Assembly: GCA_020344955.1 (NCBI GenBank)
Contig: CP070831.1
Location: 2,891,151 to 2,929,999 of the forward strand
From: Promethearchaeota archaeon
GTDB lineage: Archaea; Asgardarchaeota; Lokiarchaeia; Sigyniarchaeales; SOKP01
DNA length: 38,849 bases
Direction: 5' to 3'
Part shown: positions 9,012 through 17,362 of the stretch, one piece after another
How the letters are laid out: the number at the start of each line of letters is the position of its first letter
Numbering within the stretch: position 1 is the stretch's first letter
Position numbers and translations under genes: made by a program
The notes under the pieces: model-generated
Databases searched by the model: none
What the model saw: only the letters and a program-made list of their open reading frames with translations
What the model was told of the DNA's origin: nothing

Positions 9012-9926
9012 TTAAAAATCGAAATAATATTCAAGCAAATGTTTATCTTCGAGTTTCGCAGGTTTGTCAAGCTGTAAATAATATTCTAACGAGTTGAGAA
9101 CAGCCCCAAGTGGTAGAACACCCACTAATTCAGAACCTATAACTGAGACTCCATATCGAGCAGCTTCAATTCTTACTAATTCCATTTGCCTATATAAAGG
9201 AGTTTTCCTATAATTAATATTGGAAATTCCTACTTGTACACAATCTCGGTTAGTTAATTCTGTACCCATCGCTTTGATATTTACTAATCCACCAGAACGT
9301 AAATGAACTGCTTTGGCAACTTTTCTCGCAATTGTTACATCTTTAGTTCCTAAGTTAATATTAAAACTTATTAAAGGATTTCTTGCCCCAGTTATTATTG
9401 CACCCGCAGTTGGATGAAATTCAGATGGTCCATAATCAGGTTTTTTTTCTACATCAGTTTTAATAGCTTCTTTAAGTTTTTCATATTCTCCTTTTCGTAT
9501 ATTATCAATATTTTTTCTCTCCAATTTTCGAGCAGATTCTTCATAAAGATAAACAGGAATTCCTTGCTTTGACATTTCCTCAGCAAATTTTATAGATAAA
9601 TCTATACATTCTTCCATTGATATATTTTGTGCTGGAACAAATGGAACTACATCAACAGCTCCTATTCGAGGATGTTGACCCTTATGTGTATTCATGTCAA
9701 TTAGTTCAATAGCTTTTTTAGCCGCATTGATATTAGCAAGTAAAACTGCTTCAGGAGTCCCAACAAATGTGACAACTGCTCTATTATAATCAGAGTCGTA
9801 CTGAACATCGACTATACGGGTATTTGGAGTACTTTTTATCTCATTAACGATTGATTCAATCTTTTTACTATTAGTTCCTTCACTATAGTTTGGAACAGAT
9901 TCCACTATTTTTTTATTATTTTCCAT
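9012..9926 (-). CDS. Glutamate formimidoyltransferase (formiminotransferase domain only)
   Basis: Transfers the formimino group from N-formimino-glutamate to tetrahydrofolate, finishing histidine-to-glutamate conversion. The N-terminal half begins VESVPNYSEG and carries HKGQHPRIGAVDVVPFVP; the C-terminal half carries FNINLGTKDVTIARKVAKAV, LTNRDCVQVGISN and SELVGVLPLGA. These are the two formiminotransferase subdomains. The product is about 304 residues and stops where bifunctional FTCD would continue into a cyclodeaminase, so it is monofunctional. I prefer ATG at 9926; a GTG at 9935 would add three residues. It faces hutI and so completes the pathway from the opposite strand. It may be co-transcribed with the U32 gene 40-50 nt upstream. 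No hutG-type alternative hydrolase is present here. Confidence 0.93.
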   Translation of the reverse strand: MENNKKIVESVPNYSEGTNSKKIESIVNEIKSTPNTRIVDVQYDSDYNRAVVTFVGTPEAVLLANINAAKKAIELIDMNTHKGQHPRIGAVDVVPFVPAQNISMEECIDLSIKFAEEMSKQGIPVYLYEESARKLERKNIDNIRKGEYEKLKEAIKTDVEKKPDYGPSEFHPTAGAIITGARNPLISFNINLGTKDVTIARKVAKAVHLRSGGLVNIKAMGTELTNRDCVQVGISNINYRKTPLYRQMELVRIEAARYGVSVIGSELVGVLPLGAVLNSLEYYLQLDKPAKLEDKHLLEYYFDF

Positions 9927-9975
9927 AAAAAACACTGGTATTAATTAAGTTCTTACTAGAAATAATATGAATAAA

Positions 9976-11238
9976 TCATAATGAATATTTCTTTTTCCCA
10001 TATGTTTTGTCAGTAAATACATAAACTTTATCTTTCCCTTTTCCAATGACACTATCTAATACTTCCAATTCAATAACAATTTCCTTATTTCCAGATCCTT
10101 TTGGTGTCTTCTGTACTATTTTTCCTTGATACCTTAACTTTTCAACTTTTTGATGAATATAAGTGTGAGTATTTTTACCCATGATTATAATATCGTCATC
10201 TATAGAAAGATATCCATTGTTCAATAAAAGTGTAGCAAACCCAGTAGTTTGATCATAATTCTTAATTTGTCCTATCTTTATATATCGATAATGTGATAAA
10301 TTTGTTGGTGATTTATGTTGATGATCCTTTTCAGTCATTCTACTAAAATAAAAACCTGGTGTAAAACCTCTATTATAAACTTTCTTCAATTCTGTTACCC
10401 ATTTTCCTACTTTCTTGTTTGTAAATGTACCATTATAATATGCTTCTATCGCCTCTCGATATGTCTTAGAAACAATTTCTACATAATGTGGATGGCGCAT
10501 TCGACCTTCTATTTTAAATGCATCAATTTTAGCTTCTATTAGTTGAGGGATATAAGCTATCGTGCATAAATCTCTTGAATTTAAAAATCTCACTCCATCA
10601 TATATATATTCAAATCCAGATTCTTCACGTACCCACCAACGTCTTCGACAGGGTTGTTCACACATTCCTCTATTAGCTGATTTCTCAGGAGTTCCACAAA
10701 TATCTTGAGAAAAGTAGCATCTTCCACTGATTGAGGTACACATCGCCCCATGAATAAATACTTCAATTTCCGTCTTTAATAGATTTCTTTTTATCTCTTT
10801 AATCTTTTCTAAGGATAGTTCTCTAGCTAAAATTATCCTTGCTGCTCCTAAATTCTCATAAAACTTTGCACTTAGTGAATTAGATACATTGCATTGAGTA
10901 GAAACATGAAATGGCATGTTTAAATCTTTAGCTATTTGAAGGGTAGCAAAATCATGGATTATTACTGCGTTGATACCAGAACTCTTAACTTTATCCATTA
11001 AATTCCTAAGATCGTTTAATTCATTATCGTACATCAAAATGTTCATTGTTAAATAAGCTTTCAATTCATTTTTTCTACAGTAGTCTATGATTTTATCTAA
11101 ATCCTCTAAATTAATATTTTCTGTACGCATTCTCATATTATATTTTTCAATACCAAAATAAACTGAATCTGCATATTTCGAAGCAGCTTTTACTGCCTTA
11201 AAGTTCCGAGCGGGAGCCATTAATTCTACTTTTTTCAT
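9976..11238 (-). CDS. U32 family protein (probable Fe-S RNA hydroxylation factor, TrhP/RlhA-like)
   Basis: U32 proteins are annotated as collagenase-like peptidases, but characterised bacterial members (RlhA, TrhP, UbiU/V) are [4Fe-4S] proteins acting in RNA or quinone hydroxylation. Residues 1-150 form a TIM-barrel-like part starting ELMAPA. The signature spans 164-200: HGAMC, SGRC, ANRGMCEQPC. Cysteines C167, C174, C193 and C226 are spaced much like the UbiU cluster ligands (169, 176, 193, 232), so I expect one 4Fe-4S cluster. The C-terminal third (about 325-420) looks like a small beta-barrel. The 420-residue length is near TrhP. It is upstream of, and on the same strand as, the formimidoyltransferase gene; a functional link is not evident. 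Exact substrate unknown. Confidence 0.85.
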   Translation of the reverse strand: MKKVELMAPARNFKAVKAASKYADSVYFGIEKYNMRMRTENINLEDLDKIIDYCRKNELKAYLTMNILMYDNELNDLRNLMDKVKSSGINAVIIHDFATLQIAKDLNMPFHVSTQCNVSNSLSAKFYENLGAARIILARELSLEKIKEIKRNLLKTEIEVFIHGAMCTSISGRCYFSQDICGTPEKSANRGMCEQPCRRRWWVREESGFEYIYDGVRFLNSRDLCTIAYIPQLIEAKIDAFKIEGRMRHPHYVEIVSKTYREAIEAYYNGTFTNKKVGKWVTELKKVYNRGFTPGFYFSRMTEKDHQHKSPTNLSHYRYIKIGQIKNYDQTTGFATLLLNNGYLSIDDDIIIMGKNTHTYIHQKVEKLRYQGKIVQKTPKGSGNKEIVIELEVLDSVIGKGKDKVYVFTDKTYGKKKYSL

Positions 11239-11416
11239 TAAACTTGAAACTGAATTGGTTTATAGAAATTAGACCAATATAAATATTAATTATTCTTAAA
11301 AAAATAAAATTTATTCTAGTTATCTTTCTAAAAATTGATTAATTTCACGTAAAGATGAATTTTACTATTAAAGAATATATAAATTTATTTAATAGTTTTA
11401 ATTTTGATTTCTCAAC

Positions 11417-12442
11417 ATGGAAACAAAAACAAAACGTATCATAATTGGATGCTGCACGATTATTATTATTATTTTAATGATAATATTTGTTGATTACCAA
11501 ACAATTTTTGAAAATTTACAAAGAATATCGTTAACTGGTATTATTTTATTCTGTATAACATATACAATTGCATTCATTTTCCGCACATATAAACTAAAAT
11601 TAGTATTCAAAGGTATTAATCTTAATCCCCATTATTTAACAGTTTATGGCGCAATTGGGGCTGGTTGGGCTATAAATGAGTTAACTCCAGCTAAGATAGG
11701 AGATATCGCAAAGATGGAGTATATTCACCAAAAAGAAGATTCTTTCCCGTTCAGTAAATGTTTCTGTGCTGTAATAATAGAACGATTTATAGATTTAATA
11801 ATTCTTTTCTCTATAACTTGTTTTACTTTAGTTTTTATTTATTTATCTAATATCTCGCTCTCAAATCAATTAAATTTAAATTTATTTGTTGGTATTGGTG
11901 CTTTAATAATATTAATTGGATTCATATTGTTATTACTTCTGTTTTTTAAAACAGAATGGGTATTAGGTATAATCGAAAAAATTTCACCAAGATTAAAGAA
12001 ATTCATAGAAAAATTTATCTATAGATTTGTTGAAGGGATGAAAGATTTTCGAAAAGATACTAAACGGATAACGTGGGTATTTCTACTGAATATTCCGACT
12101 TGGTTTTTCGAGTCTTTGACAATAGTAATTTTATTTTATTTAGCAGGTTACAACATCAATGTTTTTATAATTATTTTAGCTCAAATCTTAACATTCTTTA
12201 CAAAGACAATACCTATAACACCAGGCGGTTGGGGAGTATCTGAGATTGCGGGAGCTACTTTAATATCCATTTTTTATCCCTTGATACCTACTTATGAGAA
12301 CATTTTATCAATTTTTATATTAGACCATATTCTACGTATAGTTTACGTTTTTATTTATGGAGGAATTTCAACAATTTCAATTAATTTTAAATTTAAAACA
12401 TTTCAAGTAAGAAAGGTAAAAGATGTTGAAGTTATGGATTAA
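11417..12442 (+). CDS. Flippase-like integral membrane protein (LPG synthase TM-domain family, UPF0104)
   Basis: A 341-residue polytopic membrane protein with about seven to eight spans, starting with a span directly after TKTKR. Family marks are NELTPAKIGDIAK (about residues 92-104), IIERFIDLIIL and TPGGWGVSEIAGA (about 272-284), the motifs of the lysylphosphatidylglycerol-synthase transmembrane domain. Members lacking the synthase domain are widespread in archaea and are proposed to flip or handle lipid-linked intermediates. An ATATATAAAT box at 11375-11384 gives a short leader. It converges with an ALG5-like glycosyltransferase (5 nt between stops), and a GT-C-like enzyme follows, so a role in polyprenol-linked sugar transport is a reasonable inference. 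Confidence 0.8.
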   Translation: METKTKRIIIGCCTIIIIILMIIFVDYQTIFENLQRISLTGIILFCITYTIAFIFRTYKLKLVFKGINLNPHYLTVYGAIGAGWAINELTPAKIGDIAKMEYIHQKEDSFPFSKCFCAVIIERFIDLIILFSITCFTLVFIYLSNISLSNQLNLNLFVGIGALIILIGFILLLLLFFKTEWVLGIIEKISPRLKKFIEKFIYRFVEGMKDFRKDTKRITWVFLLNIPTWFFESLTIVILFYLAGYNINVFIIILAQILTFFTKTIPITPGGWGVSEIAGATLISIFYPLIPTYENILSIFILDHILRIVYVFIYGGISTISINFKFKTFQVRKVKDVEVMD

Positions 12443-12447
12443 AATTT

Positions 12448-13173
12448 TTATACTTTTCTTAAAAGTTTTAACCTTAACTTAAATAAATTTAAAAAAATAA
12501 AAATGGGGTCAGATTTTTTAATTTTAGAACCTTCCCTATGCTTCCATCTTATTGGGACTTGATAAATTGAAAAACTTTTCTTTCTTGCTTTATACAGTAT
12601 TTCAACATCAAATTCCCATCTATATGATTTCAAATCTTTAAATATTTGGAGAGCTGCATTTCTCTTAAATCCTTTAAATCCACACAATAAATCATGTATT
12701 TTCAGTTTAAACAAAAGGTTTGAATATAGGTTAAAAAATTTACTCAATAATTTTCTGCTAATTGGTTGAGGAATCGTTATATTAGACTCCTCAGCAATTC
12801 TAGTCCCGATTATGATATCATAGTTGTAATTTTCATGAATTTTAAGCATTTTAAGAATTTCCTCAGGAGCAGTTGATCCATCTGCGTCCATAAAAAGAAT
12901 GAAATCACCAGCAGAATTGTTTATACCTTGAAGAATAGCATAACCCTTCCCTCTATTTTCATAGTAACTAATTAGTTTTATGGTTTTATAATCTTTTATT
13001 AAATTAGAAACAATATCTTTGGTATTATCTTCTGAGCCATCATCAACTATTATGATTTCATAATTCTTTAAATTAGTGATACTATAATTAATCAATTTAT
13101 CTAAAAAGTCAGAAATCCGATATTCTTCATTATAGGCAGGAATTATAATGCTTAATTCTATTTTTTTACTCAC
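12448..13173 (-). CDS. Family 2 glycosyltransferase, ALG5-like (polyprenyl-phosphate glucosyl/mannosyltransferase)
   Basis: Predicted to move a hexose from a nucleotide sugar to dolichyl or other polyprenyl phosphate. The GT-A fold begins ELSIIIPAYNEE; VDDGSEDNT (D44-D45) binds the nucleotide, ENRGKGYAILQG is the ALG5/Dpm loop and MDADGS (D96, D98) is the metal-binding DXD-type motif. LLCGFKGFKR and RWEFDVEILYKARK match the ALG5/dolichyl-phosphate-glucose synthase subgroup better than Dpm1. At 241 residues it has no membrane anchor, unlike eukaryotic ALG5. Translation starts at GTG (13173), with no ATG nearby and no Shine-Dalgarno. It sits between a flippase-like protein and a GT-C-like protein, which would use its lipid-linked sugar product. 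Confidence 0.88.
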   Translation of the reverse strand: MSKKIELSIIIPAYNEEYRISDFLDKLINYSITNLKNYEIIIVDDGSEDNTKDIVSNLIKDYKTIKLISYYENRGKGYAILQGINNSAGDFILFMDADGSTAPEEILKMLKIHENYNYDIIIGTRIAEESNITIPQPISRKLLSKFFNLYSNLLFKLKIHDLLCGFKGFKRNAALQIFKDLKSYRWEFDVEILYKARKKSFSIYQVPIRWKHREGSKIKKSDPIFIFLNLFKLRLKLLRKV

Positions 13174-13309
13174 TTAATATCGCTTTTTGTATTTATCTAA
13201 TTGATGTAATATTTTATTTAAATATGTAATTGTATATAAGTAAATTTTAATTTAATGAATCTTTTGAAATCTTATCTTTTAATTAAAGCATGGGAAAGTG
13301 TAAACATAG

Positions 13310-14395
13310 TTGAACAATAACAAGAATGAAACACTATGGAAAATTAGAAATACACGTATGCTAGGCTTATTATTAATTATAATCGGTATTTCGATAAGAA
13401 TATTTATGTTAATCTATTATTACATTGTTCATTTAGATCCTAGTGTTTCTTGGGGTGATTTAAGAATTAATTTTAACACTACAAATACCATGTTTACAGG
13501 AGAATGGATTTGGGCTCCTACTAAATTAGAATATCCACCTTTGACATTATATTTATTAGTTTTCTTTAAATTCATATCTTTTGGCAGTTTAGAACTTTTT
13601 GCTTTTTATGCTTTCCTTTTAGAATTATTGGTTAGTCTTTCTTTTTATTTTGTTCTGAAAAAATTTAATGTTCCTAATATCATTCTCGTCCTGGGAGTAT
13701 TTTTAGTTAATCCTTTTATCTTTTTAAACAATGTATTTAGCCCATTAAATTGCGGATACCATATCACAGATTCTTTTTTTTATATTTTTTTGATTCTTTC
13801 ACTATTTTACTACTTGGATGAAAATAAATCCAAATTTTATTTATTTTCAGGATTAACCATGTGTACAAAATGGTTTACATTACCCGCTGCGCCTTATTTC
13901 TTTATTAAATTTCTATTAGAAAAAGATTGGAAGGAGATGAAAAAATTTATAATTTTTCTAGGTGTTCCAATTTTAATTTTTCTAGTTTCTCCATTATTAT
14001 ATTTACCGAATTATATAGATCTTTATACTGGATGGCTCTCAGGGTCCAATATCCCGATTTTTAATGAAATATCAATCTTTGTTAAATTAGGTTTGTTTTT
14101 AGCAATTTTCTTAGGATATTTAATAATTCGCATTAAAAAAGCAGATTTCTTAGAAATCACATTTTTCTCAATTGTGGTAATGTTTTCAATAATGTTCTGG
14201 AGAAGATTATATGTTAGGTATTTAACTCCTTTAGTTTTATATGGTCATTTAAAAACTAATGAAAACATTTTTACTATTGATATTGACTTTAAGATAATTC
14301 ATGTTAATTTCAGAGTAGGAAATAATCTAATAACATATGGATTTTCGATATTAGGTTGTTTAGCTGCAATCGCTATTATAATCTTTATTTTTTAA
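13310..14395 (+). CDS. GT-C-like polytopic membrane glycosyltransferase (ALG6/8-like YPPLT motif)
   Basis: An integral membrane protein of 361 residues with about nine or ten hydrophobic spans. The first outer loop, after the first span, carries SWGDLRINF and an aspartate that would be the GT-C catalytic residue. It is followed by KLEYPPLTLYLLVFF, where YPPLT is a hallmark of ALG6/ALG8 and related lipid-linked-sugar transferases. Later loops hold TMCTKWFTLPAAPYF and FWRRLYVRYLTPL. Two starts are possible: TTG at 13310 and ATG at 13358; the TTG keeps a short basic tail before the first span. The protein is shorter than eukaryotic ALG6 (about 500). A second open stretch in the same frame resumes 12 nt after its stop. 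Annotation to GT-C is by motif only. Confidence 0.65.
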   Translation: MNNNKNETLWKIRNTRMLGLLLIIIGISIRIFMLIYYYIVHLDPSVSWGDLRINFNTTNTMFTGEWIWAPTKLEYPPLTLYLLVFFKFISFGSLELFAFYAFLLELLVSLSFYFVLKKFNVPNIILVLGVFLVNPFIFLNNVFSPLNCGYHITDSFFYIFLILSLFYYLDENKSKFYLFSGLTMCTKWFTLPAAPYFFIKFLLEKDWKEMKKFIIFLGVPILIFLVSPLLYLPNYIDLYTGWLSGSNIPIFNEISIFVKLGLFLAIFLGYLIIRIKKADFLEITFFSIVVMFSIMFWRRLYVRYLTPLVLYGHLKTNENIFTIDIDFKIIHVNFRVGNNLITYGFSILGCLAAIAIIIFIF

Positions 14396-14407
14396 TTTAT
14401 CCTCTAC

Positions 14408-14542
14408 ATGAAAATTACGGTCTCATTAGTAACTGAGCCTTCTGAACCAGGAATACCAGGATACCAATGGTTTGTAATGATTTGTATTATTAGTCTATTT
14501 TCTGCAATAATTTTCAAACGAAGGTTTAAAAATAAATCTTAA
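14408..14542 (+). CDS. 44-residue orphan CTERM-like membrane anchor (small ORF or gene remnant)
   Basis: ATG at 14408 encodes 44 residues: a Pro/Glu-rich stretch TEPSEPGIPGYQW, one hydrophobic span of about 17 residues, then KRRFKNKS and a stop. The order PGY-hydrophobic span-basic tail is that of archaeal C-terminal sorting/anchor tripartite signals, which normally end long surface proteins. Here no ectodomain is attached. It lies in the same frame as the GT-C-like gene, separated by one TAA (14393-14395) and four codons. It could be the remnant of a lost surface protein, a terminal exon-like tail reached by readthrough, or a real micro-membrane protein. Confidence 0.4.
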   Translation: MKITVSLVTEPSEPGIPGYQWFVMICIISLFSAIIFKRRFKNKS

Positions 14543-14570
14543 AATTTTTTTATAATTTTAAGCTTTTTTC

Positions 14571-15809
14571 TTATTTAAAGAAGTGTTTAAATTTTTCAGC
14601 TGCAAGATTTTTCCTTCTTTTCTCAGATTCTTCAATATTTATTCTCTCCTTTAGGGCATCATTGCAGATTTGTTTTCCTATAATTACCTTTGGATTATTT
14701 GCCCAATTTACATTTAATAACAGGCAAAGATAATAAACTATTGATAAAATAAGAGCTATTAAATTTCCAATGTTTTTTTCGGAGGGATTTTCAATAGTAA
14801 ATTTAGCTGACGGTACTTTTTGTTGGATCAAAGCTTGAAATGTTGCATCTGCCTGATAATTTATTATATTCTGGGCACTAATACCATCCACATATGAAAT
14901 TGAAGAGTTAAGGAGAAAATCAGGATATTCATTTTCAATTGTCCATATTGTCGGAATAACAAATCCTTTAGTTCCACCCAATAGATATTCTAGAACAGAA
15001 TGTTGAGCAATTGGTGCAGATTGATATGCTCCAATCAGTCCTTTTTCATCCTTCCCTGTACTTTCTGATATTCCTTGAACAAATAATCCAATACTCCCTT
15101 CGAGGTTTTTTGAATATGGCATTGAAAAAACCATTTTATATCCCTTTTTATACAAATTGAATAGAAATGCGGCAATTTCTATTGAGGGATGCTTATTAAG
15201 TTTCGAGAAAGTTTCATAAGCTTCTTTTAATCCCTTCAAAAATTCTTCAATTTGGACTCCAGCTAAATATGCAGGTACTATTCCAACATTTGTAACTGAA
15301 CCAGCATAACGCCCAGAAAGATTGGGCACATCTAATATCGGACACTCGATCCTCTTCAAAATATCATTCATCATTCCTTTTGATGATAGTCCAAGAAATT
15401 TGTAACCCTTTCTTAAAAATGTTCCAATAGTTGAATTAATATCTAAAGTTTCTCCTCCTCTTGAAATGGGTATTACAATTGAATCCTCTGGAGATGTTTT
15501 ATCTAAACATCCTTTTAATTCTACAGCTCTTGAACTAGTAACAGGGAAAATTTTTCTTTTTGCTAAATGTTTTAAAGCAATTAAAGTTTGAATAGAACCA
15601 CCCGTCCCTAAAACAATAATATTTTTTAGATTTTCTGTAATAAGTGGATCTAATGTTTTTTTAATCTTTTTGATGTCCAAATAAGTTTTAGTGTCAAAGA
15701 AAAAAGGAGAATCCCATTTATCTTTATTATTTTTGATTAAGTTAATTGAATCTTCTATGATTGCTTCATCTAATTCTGGATAATACTCTATTTTTACTTT
15801 TAAAGTCAT
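14571..15809 (-). CDS. pgi: Glucose-6-phosphate isomerase
   Basis: Interconverts glucose-6-phosphate and fructose-6-phosphate in gluconeogenesis or glycolysis. It is a two-SIS-domain protein. The first SIS domain carries GTGGSIQT (about residues 68-75) and the phosphate-binding ISRGGETLD (about 114-122). It is followed by LSGRYAGSVTNVGIVPAYLAG, the PGI signature-1 region. ESTGKDEKG and QHSVLEYLLGG supply the expected catalytic Glu/His region. At 412 residues it belongs to the short archaeal/bacterial PGI form and not to the cupin-type archaeal PGI. It is a single gene, convergent to the GT-C region and divergent from radA. The N-terminal 55 residues are variable. Confidence 0.88.
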   Translation of the reverse strand: MTLKVKIEYYPELDEAIIEDSINLIKNNKDKWDSPFFFDTKTYLDIKKIKKTLDPLITENLKNIIVLGTGGSIQTLIALKHLAKRKIFPVTSSRAVELKGCLDKTSPEDSIVIPISRGGETLDINSTIGTFLRKGYKFLGLSSKGMMNDILKRIECPILDVPNLSGRYAGSVTNVGIVPAYLAGVQIEEFLKGLKEAYETFSKLNKHPSIEIAAFLFNLYKKGYKMVFSMPYSKNLEGSIGLFVQGISESTGKDEKGLIGAYQSAPIAQHSVLEYLLGGTKGFVIPTIWTIENEYPDFLLNSSISYVDGISAQNIINYQADATFQALIQQKVPSAKFTIENPSEKNIGNLIALILSIVYYLCLLLNVNWANNPKVIIGKQICNDALKERINIEESEKRRKNLAAEKFKHFFK

Positions 15810-16035
15810 AAGATTGTATCACTGAATTTGGTATAACCTTATATAATCTATTTATATTTTTATTGTTTTATTAATTGATTTCCCATCCTTGAGTGAATAA
15901 AAGTTTTTCAAAAATTGTAAAAACAGAGAAAATTGTCGGTTCATGCCTTATTTTCTATTAAAAATAAATTTGAAAATTAGAACTCTATTTTACTTAAAAT
16001 AAGGATCTGTACAACTATGCATAATAAATAGTATC

Positions 16036-16043
16036 TATAAAAA
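16036..16043 (+). promoter_or_regulatory. TATA box of radA
   Basis: TATAAAAA lies centred about 28 nt upstream of the radA ATG at 16068, and no Shine-Dalgarno intervenes. This fits a leaderless archaeal promoter. Confidence 0.55.
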
Positions 16044-16067
16044 TTACACTTATTTTATTGATTTTTT

Positions 16068-17333
16068 ATGGCAAAAGCAACTGAAATTGAAGATGATAAT
16101 GGTTTTAAAATGGGTGAGCCCTATTTTTGCAAAGAATGTAAACGTAATCACACCAAAGGAAAAATCTATAAAGATCATATAGAATTTGCTGAATTTGAAA
16201 ATAAAACAAAAGATGAAGTAGATAGTGATAACATTGAATTGATTAATGATGATTTTGAAGACGAAGCAGAATTGATTGAAGCTTTTAATGAAATTGAGGC
16301 TGAAACTGATGATTTTGAAGTTGAGGAACAGTTAGATGCCGAAATAATTATGGATAAAGAAGAAAATATAAATTATGGAGAAAGTATACAAGAAAGCATA
16401 AATGCCGTGAAAAAACTTCCTGGAGTAGGAGAAGCTACCCTAAATAAATTAATAAAAGCGGGATTTTCCAGTTTAGAATCAATTGCTTTTACACCACCAA
16501 GTATTATTCAGGAAGAGAGTGGTTTAGGAGATAAAACAACTTCAAAATTGATTAAGGCGAGTATGGAACAATTGAATATTGGTTTCAAAAGTGCTGAGGA
16601 TGTCTGGGAGCATAGGAAAAATATCGCTCGAATAACTACAGCAAGTCAAGAATTAGATGATTTATTAGGTGGTGGTGTTGAAACAGGCAGTGTAATTGAG
16701 TTTTTTGGGGAGTTTCGAACTGGAAAAACTCAGATTATGCATCAATTATGTGTGAATGTTCAACTATCCGAAGAAAAAGGAGGAATTGAAGGAAAAGCTT
16801 TATATATTGATACAGAAGGAACATTTAGACCCGAAAGAATAATACAAATGGCTGAAGGTTTAGATTTAGACCATAAAAAAGTTCTTAAGAACATAGTTTT
16901 TGGACGAGCCTATAACTCCGATCACCAAATTCTTTTAATTAAAGAAGCAACAAATTTAATTAAAGAACAAAACATCAAATTAATTGTTGTTGATTCCCTT
17001 ATAGGACATTTCCGCAGTGAATATATCGGTCGTGGAACTTTAGCAAATCGTCAACAAACTATAAATTCCCATTTACACGATTTATTAAGACTATGTGATA
17101 TTTATCCAAATTTAGCAATTGCAGTAACTAATCAAGTGCAATCTAAACCAGATGTTTTTTACGGAAATCCATTACAAGCTGCTGGCGGGAATGTAGTAGC
17201 TCATGGTTCCACAATTAGAATATATCTAAGAAAAGGGAAGGGTGAACAGAGGATCGCTAAAGTTGTCGATGCTCCCCATTTACCAGAAGGAGAAGCTATT
17301 TTCTCTATAACTGAAAACGGCATATCTGATTAA
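16068..17333 (+). CDS. radA: RadA/Rad51 recombinase with N-terminal Cys-His extension
   Basis: Strand-exchange recombinase for homologous recombination. Residues 1-112 are an unusual extension: FCKECKRNHTKGKIYKDHIEF (C21, C24, H28, H37, a candidate zinc knuckle) then an acidic, Glu/Asp-rich linker. Residues 117-170 form the helix-hairpin-helix domain (KLPGVGEATLNKLIKAGF). FKSA at 183-186 is the FxxA oligomerisation motif. The ATPase core has Walker A GEFRTGKT (214-221), an IDTEGTFRPER block, and Walker B LIVVDSL; the ITNQV and GGNVVAHGSTIR segments hold the L2 region and its flank. GEFRTGKTQ equals the eukaryotic Rad51 Walker A, where euryarchaeal RadA usually reads GEFGSGKTQ. Length 421 against about 320-350 is explained by the extension. 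No intein is present. Confidence 0.94.
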   Translation: MAKATEIEDDNGFKMGEPYFCKECKRNHTKGKIYKDHIEFAEFENKTKDEVDSDNIELINDDFEDEAELIEAFNEIEAETDDFEVEEQLDAEIIMDKEENINYGESIQESINAVKKLPGVGEATLNKLIKAGFSSLESIAFTPPSIIQEESGLGDKTTSKLIKASMEQLNIGFKSAEDVWEHRKNIARITTASQELDDLLGGGVETGSVIEFFGEFRTGKTQIMHQLCVNVQLSEEKGGIEGKALYIDTEGTFRPERIIQMAEGLDLDHKKVLKNIVFGRAYNSDHQILLIKEATNLIKEQNIKLIVVDSLIGHFRSEYIGRGTLANRQQTINSHLHDLLRLCDIYPNLAIAVTNQVQSKPDVFYGNPLQAAGGNVVAHGSTIRIYLRKGKGEQRIAKVVDAPHLPEGEAIFSITENGISD

Positions 17334-17362
17334 TAACAAAAGGGTTTAAATGCTATAATATC

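Noticed and set aside
9976..11238. Collagenase-like protease function for the U32 protein
   Set aside because: The cysteine spacing fits the Fe-S hydroxylation-type U32 proteins, and no protease active site is visible.
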